Made by a program: the position numbers and the translations under genes
The notes under the pieces: model-generated
Databases searched by the model: none
What the model was told of the DNA's origin: nothing
What the model saw: the letters and a program-made list of their open reading frames with translations, nothing else
Shown: positions 57,980-64,000 of the stretch, in pieces
Layout of the letters: each line of letters starts with the position of its first letter
How positions within the stretch are numbered: position 1 is the first letter of the stretch
Source of the DNA: Bisporella sp. PMI_857
Taxonomy: Eukaryota > Ascomycota > Leotiomycetes > Helotiales > Helotiaceae
NCBI GenBank assembly: GCA_021307315.1
Contig: JAJSPD010000029.1
Location: 248,001 to 312,000, forward strand
Direction: 5' to 3'
Length of the DNA stretch: 64,000 bases

Positions 57980-60372
57980 GCGACGAGAAGAAGAAAGAAG
58001 AGAAAACTGCGTAGTTGAGCCTTTTGGTATGGCTTGTGGATTTGACTGTCGCATTTGGTGGCATTGTGGTTGCCACGCGCTCGTGGAGTTTGTATGGCGA
58101 CATGGGAGGAGCTGCTCAAACTCTTGGGATCAGGAAACAGGACAAGATAGTGGGAAAGAGTCAATAATATCCCGCATTTATCTTAATTTCTAATCAGATA
58201 AAGCTGTATAGGTAAAATAAAAAGCGCTATTACATTGAGTAAAGCAGCTTGCTGAAGCAGGATTCTATTCTTGTCGTATTTCCCCTCTACGCTCTTATCC
58301 ATGTGATTGAAAAAAAAAGAAAAAAAAGAAAAGAAAACACAAACGTGGCATCAGCCAGTAGACGGAAACGAAAGTCTTAACTCAACGTTACTTTTGATTG
58401 TGATGTCCATCTACTAAAAGGCTCGACGGGATTCAATGAAACACCAAGCTTAAGACTGGCAACCTTAGAAATCGGAATCTGATAATGAGAAATAAAACTT
58501 CGGCTTATGCCTTTGAGCTGTCAAACACAAGCTAGAAAGAACACCTGATCTTGTGCCACAGGTTGACTAACGCAGATTTACTTGACACATGACATCCAGG
58601 CATATGCATGTCAAGTTGAGATTTTAGAAAGCATAATCTAAGCTTCAGATCCCTCGTGTTCCTCTTCGCATGGCGGGAGAATGGAATACGAAGTAGTTTG
58701 GAAACTTACGGTCGAAGGCCGTGCGTTGACATTTGCAAGGTTGGGACGAATCTCAAACATGAAGGTTGGTGAAACAAGCGAGGCGGCTTGATGGGATATG
58801 GTACTGACCTACGATTGCGTCAAAGATGGCTGATGCTGCGATAAAAACCGCAAGTATTAAACAGCTTGAATTTACAGATTGTGATGCGTTTGAACTCACG
58901 TATCATGTGCCATTCTGGGACTTTGAAGTTGCCTTTTACGTAGGCCAGCTGGATTTTGGTGATAGGACCGTGCCAAGACAGGAGTTCATTGCCCTTGGGA
59001 AACTCCTGAGATCTCAAACAAAACAGGAAATTACTGCACTTCCATAAGGCACAGATCTTGAGACAATCCTCTCTACTTTCAGCAGGGTTAGGGAGGAGGA
59101 GAAGCTTGTTTGAGAGAGTTGACTTTGGAAAGAATCCGAGAGAATGTTGTGGTGGATACGGTCAGCGTTGATATGCCTTGGCCACTTCTGGAAGGCAAGT
59201 AAGTGCTTGGATTGGATATACTTCGCCGCTCTTTCGAGGAGTCTTTACGGAAGTAAGCCTGTGCGTCTCTGGTATATTCATATTGTCCATAGCTGGCATG
59301 AGACGCGTCTGTCTGGCGGATGCACTCCAGAAGAGCAAAAATGCACACTTGTTAGCACTTTGCTTCGGTCGCATCGATGTGATATTTTTTTGTGAGGTGA
59401 GTGGTTGAGAGGTTTTGAAATTAACAAATTGCATTAAAACATTGGTATTTGATGTCAAAACATTACATTTCATCCGAGCGTTGGAGGTTATCGATTGGAA
59501 GCTTGCAGTCGGGGAGGGAGGAAATTGGATGGAGGTGGTAGGGAAGTCAAAGCTTTTCTCGACCAACCAGTACTCGGTCAGGTCGGCTAATCGGCATAAC
59601 CTAACCTAACAACCAAACCTCTTTTTTACAGTTAAAAAAAACCTCATAACAAAAACACAACATGGCCTTGCAGATCCTTTGCTCTCGGCGCCATTTGTAA
59701 CTTCGGTATACTCGGCTCAAATTCCTTGTCTAGAGAGGTTTTGATCTTCAGCTCAAAGCTTGTCCATATACCTGATCAGGGTTGGTGTTTTACCAAGCCA
59801 AATTGGAAACGGTTGTTGTCTCCGCTTAAGCGCCATTCGGCCAGCGATAACCCTTCTTTTAAGCTTATTAACCGCAGTGCCACGGGAAGCGGAGACTCAT
59901 GCCTCTTGAGTCGATGTGGTTTGCTTTTGACAGAATAGCGAGCCGCCGGGTGATCCGAGGGTCACGACCTGATGTTCTCCTAGGATGAAAGCTATGCCAA
60001 GACTGATGCGTGCCCATCTCCCCTCCAGTTTCAAGTCTGCTTTGCAACGACCAGCTCATATTCGAAAGGATCGTGGCTAATTTAGGTCGAACTGTTTGCT
60101 GCTGGGGTTGAATCTACCAGCCTGCCAAGGATATAAGTACAATCCATTGCCCTCCGCTTTGTTGCCTCTCTTTTTCCCCATCTGTTTTTAGCACTGGCAT
60201 TCTCTTCGAGCTTTTGTTTCTCATTCACGCTCTTTACTTTCATTCATCTTGCTAGACAAGCAGACCACGTTGATCGTGTTTCTTTCACACCTCAACGGTA
60301 TCACATTCATTTATATTGAGACACTTCACCTACTATCCTTTCGAGAACCTAGTTATAACCTTCATATACAAA
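57980..60372. promoter_or_regulatory. Intergenic region; promoter of the secreted gene at its 3' end
   Basis: About 2.4 kb. Most holds only short ORFs and an A-rich run at about 58310-58338. Near the right end a TATA-like GATATAAGTA (about 60130) precedes a pyrimidine-rich leader (60160-60300), fitting the core promoter of the gene starting at 60373. Confidence 0.5.
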
Positions 60373-61450
60373 ATGTTATTCTCTAGCTTTGCTACTGCGG
60401 TTGCATTGGGCGCCGTTGTTTACGCATCACCACAAATTACTGCAGACAATAATCGAGGAGGGAACAATCCAAATGGGCTGAGACTGCTTGAGAGCCTCGT
60501 CCAGAAAGGCTCGACTGTGGATGGGAGTAAACAAATTGGCGCGGCGGAAAAAGGACAAGCGCTATCCAAAACCTCGAATAACAACTTTATCAACTTCTGC
60601 AAGGACAAGACCTTAACTAATGGCCAGCAAGTCGTACAGGGGTCATGTAACGGAATTGGTGAGTGTTGCTGCTTCCCCTGCTTTTGAATCTTGCTAACCT
60701 TTTGAAGTGATGGGCGAAATTCCCGCAAAGACAGCTATGGTTTCTTCCGTCATCCTGAACCCACAGACCGGGGGAGAGGATCTTCCAGCGGATGAGACAT
60801 TCGATATCGAGGTTCAAGTACTTAACCTAGTACCTGGCTCTTTCACGAACGCGCAAGCAACTTACTACTCAGCACCGCAAGCCTTGAAAGATGGCAAAGT
60901 AGTTGGACACACCCATGTTACAGTACAAGACTTGGGCAATAGTATCAATCCCTCAAAGCCTCTCGATCCTACCAAGTTCGCCTTCTTCAAGGGTATCAAT
61001 GACGAAGGAGACGGTAAAGGTCTTCTCAAAGCAACTGTTACTGGTGGATTACCAGCTGGTAACTATCGCGTTTGCACAATGACCTCTGCTTCAAATCATC
61101 AACCCGTCTTGATGCCTGTTGCGCAGCGAGGGACTCCGGATGATTGCACCAAATTCACAGTTTCCAAAAAAGGCAATAACAATAACAATAACAACAATGC
61201 CAATACCGCAGCGGCCTCGTCGACCGCAGCGACATCAACAGTCGCCACGGAGAGCGAAGCTGCCGCAACGAAGAGCTCAGAAACCGAGACTACGAGTGCA
61301 AAAGCAACCAACACTAACTCCAGAAACGGAGGAAATGGTAATGCTGCTTCGACGACTAGTGCGGCGGCAGCTGCTGCAACAACCGCCGCAGGAAAGGGAA
61401 GGGGTAACGGTAGAGGTAGACAACGTCCTCGAAGAGTTTTCATCGAATAG
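60373..61450 (+). CDS. Conserved fungal secreted protein with low-complexity tail
   Basis: Exons 60373-60658 and 60708-61450 give 342 aa; the 49-nt intron (gtgagt, ttgctaac branch, gaag) joins CNGIG to VMGEIPAK. Residues 1-18 are a signal peptide (MLFSSFATAVALGAVVYA). The folded part (residues about 80-260) has LNPQTGGEDLPADETFDIEVQV, SFTNAQATYYSAPQALKDG, HTHVTVQDLGNS, TKFAFFKGIND, LPAGNYRVCTMTSASNHQPVLMPVAQRG and DDCTKFTV. I recognise this as a secreted family common in filamentous fungi, but not its function. The C-terminus is an Asn run, then Ala/Thr/Ser-rich, then a basic RGRGR-type end. TATA-like and CT-rich promoter elements suggest high expression. Confidence 0.85.
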
Positions 61451-62301
61451 ATTGCCAAGACCCGATTGGCTGTATGAGTAGGATCAAAAACTTCGTTTCA
61501 TGTGTTGTGATGTATAGGGTTTATATTTTCTGTGGAATATTAGGGCATAGGGGTTTTGGATTTCTACAATGTACTTATAGCTTGTTCGATTGTATAGAAT
61601 TAAGTTCTGAATTAGATCAAGCCATCTATAGGTTCTCTTCCGCCAGGGTGGGACTCTCACCCAATGTCAAACCTCTGAACTCTCGATGTGCAGTCCCTCG
61701 TGATCGACCATTAAGATCTTCTTCATCTCATCTATCCTTGGGTAACTCCTCGTCGCTAAGCATCCTGCTTGAATAAAGCGGAAATTGATCATCCTTGAAG
61801 TTGAAACGTCGAGAGATCAAACTTATGACGTCCCAAACCCTTGCTGCATCCCTGCATATGCACGACATGTTCGTAAAACGAATTAGAATGAATGATTGGT
61901 GGTTCAGGAAGTGGGAGTTTGCCGCTCTGTAGAATTGTAAAGTTAACGCTGATGGAACTCGAGCTATTGTCAGACCTTCTATAAATGGAAAATAGGACCG
62001 TATAGAAGGCCTTTAGACTGAATACAATGACATAGCGGAACTTTCCAAGGCTATCTTCGGGATCGGGTACGTCACGGATAGCTTTTCTGATCAGGAAGGC
62101 CAATAGGACAATCCGAAGGACTTACTTGGCATTGCTAAAACGACTTTCCCCTTGCTTACCTAAGTTCCATTCGCACCTTTGTAAGTTACATCCTCCGCCG
62201 CCCCGGAGCCCATCACCCCCACTATTGAGGATTCGAGCAGGAACGCGAAGTTCGTTCCCATCTCCACAACCTCAAATTCTCCCGAACTTCTGCCAGTAAG
62301 C
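61451..62301. other. Intergenic gap
   Basis: 3' UTR of the secreted gene and promoter of the zinc-cluster regulator. A minus-strand ORF at 61789-62103 shows no domain and was not accepted. Confidence 0.4.
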
Positions 62302-64000
62302 ATGGATCAGAAGCAGCAGGGGTTGGCGCCATATACCACTACGCTCAATGGCAGAGGGAGCTATCCTCACCATCCATCTCCAAACGTCAATCGTGCTGGA
62401 CATGACCAGCAGCAACAACTACGGTCTCCAACTAGCCCTCATCAGCCTCAACATCCCCTCCAAGCCTCGAAAGCCGAAGCCCTATCACCTCAATTCCCCC
62501 AGTATCCTCATCATCTAGCTGCGCAATATGCTCCCCTGCAACACTCACAACAGCCTCGAAGCCCAACTCCATTTACATATGGTGGCGGAAATCAACAACA
62601 TATCACATATAGCAATGCCGTTCCCACGTCTTTGCCTGGAGGCAATGCCGCCCAGGCAACTATTGCACGCTCAACTCCAACCAAATTAGAGAAGCCAGAG
62701 AAGAAAGCCCGCATTAGCAAGGCCTGCGATTCCTGCAGCACCAGAAAAGTCAAGGTAGATTGGTTCGTCTAGCTTGATGCAACACGAGCTAATCAACTAT
62801 GTAGTGTAGTGATGGCAATCCATGCGAAGAATGCGTAAAGCACAACATCACTTGCACAAGAGATCGAGAAAGCAGACAACGAGGTCCACCTAACAAGCAT
62901 ATCCAACAAATAAAGGCACAAGAGAATCAGAAGCGCAAGCTCGAAGAGCCAGATCCTAATGGCCGCATGCCACCAGGTCCACCAGTCCCGCAATATATAG
63001 ATAGTCCTCCTGGCTTATTACCATACTCCCCTGGTCAGTCTGGCAGATACCATTTGGAGCAAATTTGCCCATTAGTAGTTCTGGGGCCCCTTGTGGACGA
63101 CTTCTTCACATATATACACCCTCTGGCGCCTCTGCCTCACGAGCCATCATTCCGAGCTTCATTCGAGGACAGAAAGGAACACCCTGAGTTTCTAGCTTTG
63201 ACATCATCAATGGTTGGCGTCCTCGTTGCATCCTTTCCTCGGAAACCAAGGCTGCATCTGAAGGCCAATGGATTAGAGCACCTTTTTCCGCGCTCAGTCG
63301 ACTTTGTTGAGCATTGCCGCAATGTTGCGCTCACAGCCCGCGGAGTAGGCTACCTGGAGCACGATCCTAATGTTTATCAAGGCATCATATCATATTTCTT
63401 AGGATTAGCTTCGGCATATACTCACAAATGGGCACGATGTCGAGTGTATTTCGCAGAGGCATTGACTATTGCTAGAGTATTGGGTGCTCATAAGACCGTT
63501 GATCCGTCATTCCTTACTCCTGATGCATCTACCTATTCAGTTGATTTGATCATAAGAGAGCTTGGACGAAGGCTTTGGTGGATTATGTTTATAGGTGCTA
63601 GGCGAGTTGACCAATTGATAATGACGAAACAATATAATGACAGTAATAGATCTCTGGATCAACTAGGAGCAAGTCTCAGCGAGCTTCTCATTCCACCGCC
63701 TACGCCAACTTATCCATACCCGCCATATCCTGTCGAAATCGACGACGAGTTCATTACACGCGATCACATTGGTCAGCAGCCAGAAGGGGTCATTTCTCAA
63801 ATCACAGGGTACAATACGGGACTCAAGATATATCACTCACTCACACCCGTCACATCTTGGGCCATGACTCACGGCACTAATATTGCCTTCGACTGGTATC
63901 GACAGAAGAAAGAGCTCGAGGACTGTATTCGGAAGGTCAAGGATATCTTGGAAAATGTACCTGCTGTATTGAAGTTGAAGCCCGGATCCGAGCCTGGTCA
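62302..64000 (+). CDS. Zn2Cys6 fungal transcription factor, 3' end beyond window
   Basis: Exon 1 is 62302-62754; the 50-nt intron (62755-62804, gtagat...gtag) sits inside the zinc cluster, a common position, and exon 2 runs open to the right edge. The N-terminal ~135 residues are Gln/Pro/His-rich. The binuclear cluster reads KACDSCSTRKVKCSDGNPCEECVKHNITC, in fragments CDSCSTRKVKC and CEECVKHNITC, followed by a basic linker (RDRESRQRGPPNKH). The middle homology region starts about GPLVDDFFTYIHPLAPLPHEPSF and includes YQGIISYFLGLASAYTHKW and RELGRRLWWIMFIGAR, as in the fungal_trans domain. Nuclear DNA-binding regulator, probably binding CGG triplets. Targets unknown. At least 549 residues are visible. 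Confidence 0.9.

Noticed and set aside
59590..59612. Telomere-like taacctaacctaac
   Set aside because: Only two to three imperfect units, and the filamentous-ascomycete repeat is TTAGGG; treated as chance.
61099..61458. 119-codon minus-strand ORF over the end of the secreted-protein gene
   Set aside because: Hydrophobic low-complexity translation of the antisense of Ala/Thr/Asn repeats; the plus-strand gene explains it.
1..64000. Bacterial-style operons, CRISPR arrays or phage genes
   Set aside because: Spliceosomal introns and fungal gene families throughout; no spaced direct repeats or prokaryotic signals seen.

Overview
The window is nuclear DNA of a filamentous ascomycete (Pezizomycotina). 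Most genes carry short introns of 45-70 nt with GTRNGT-like donors, CTRAY-like branch sites and YAG acceptors. The gene content also fits: a HET-domain protein, a Gti1/Pac2 (WOPR) regulator, a Zn2Cys6 regulator, a Dal5-type permease, a LysM protein, a rhodopsin-domain membrane protein and a P450. A finer placement (for example Leotiomycetes) would be a guess. I rebuilt exon structures by hand from splice signals and frame continuity; most models close in frame to a stop codon.

Layout. 0-8.5 kb: 3' part of a multi-pass membrane protein gene (+), an SDR oxidoreductase (-), two divergently transcribed conserved unknowns (- and +), and a small mitochondrial-looking membrane protein (-). 8.5-10.4 kb is empty. 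10.4-13.3 kb: an aberrant Ras-like GTPase and a cytochrome P450, both minus. 14.1-17.2 kb: a secreted single-pass cysteine-rich protein and a single-exon AAA+ ATPase (+), separated by a tRNA-like relic. 17.9-19.9 kb: a decaying gene or gene pair. 20.2-24.4 kb: a Dal5-type permease (-) and a secreted two-LysM protein with a lysozyme/transglycosylase-like domain (+). 26.1-30.2 kb: a TIGR02452/microbial-PARG-like macrodomain protein (-) and an organellar asparaginyl-tRNA synthetase (+). 30.2-34.4 kb is empty. 34.4-35.9 kb: a Gti1/Pac2 WOPR transcription factor (-), with about 9.4 kb of apparently non-coding DNA upstream. 45.3-54.0 kb: three minus-strand genes, an F-box protein, a mucin-like protein with a chitin-binding-like cysteine module, and a HET protein with an N-terminal zinc-cluster-like module. 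55.4-64 kb: a small Tyr/Ser-rich protein, a rhodopsin-domain membrane protein, a conserved secreted protein, and the 5' part of a Zn2Cys6 regulator that runs off the right edge (all +).

There is no complete biosynthetic cluster or prokaryote-like operon. The parts most likely to repay attention are the zinc-cluster/HET fusion, the Ras-like protein without a normal switch II or CAAX box, the decaying 17.9-19.9 kb locus, the LysM/lysozyme-like protein, two tRNA-like relics, and the very long upstream region of the WOPR regulator. No database search was possible, so family names rest on motif recognition.
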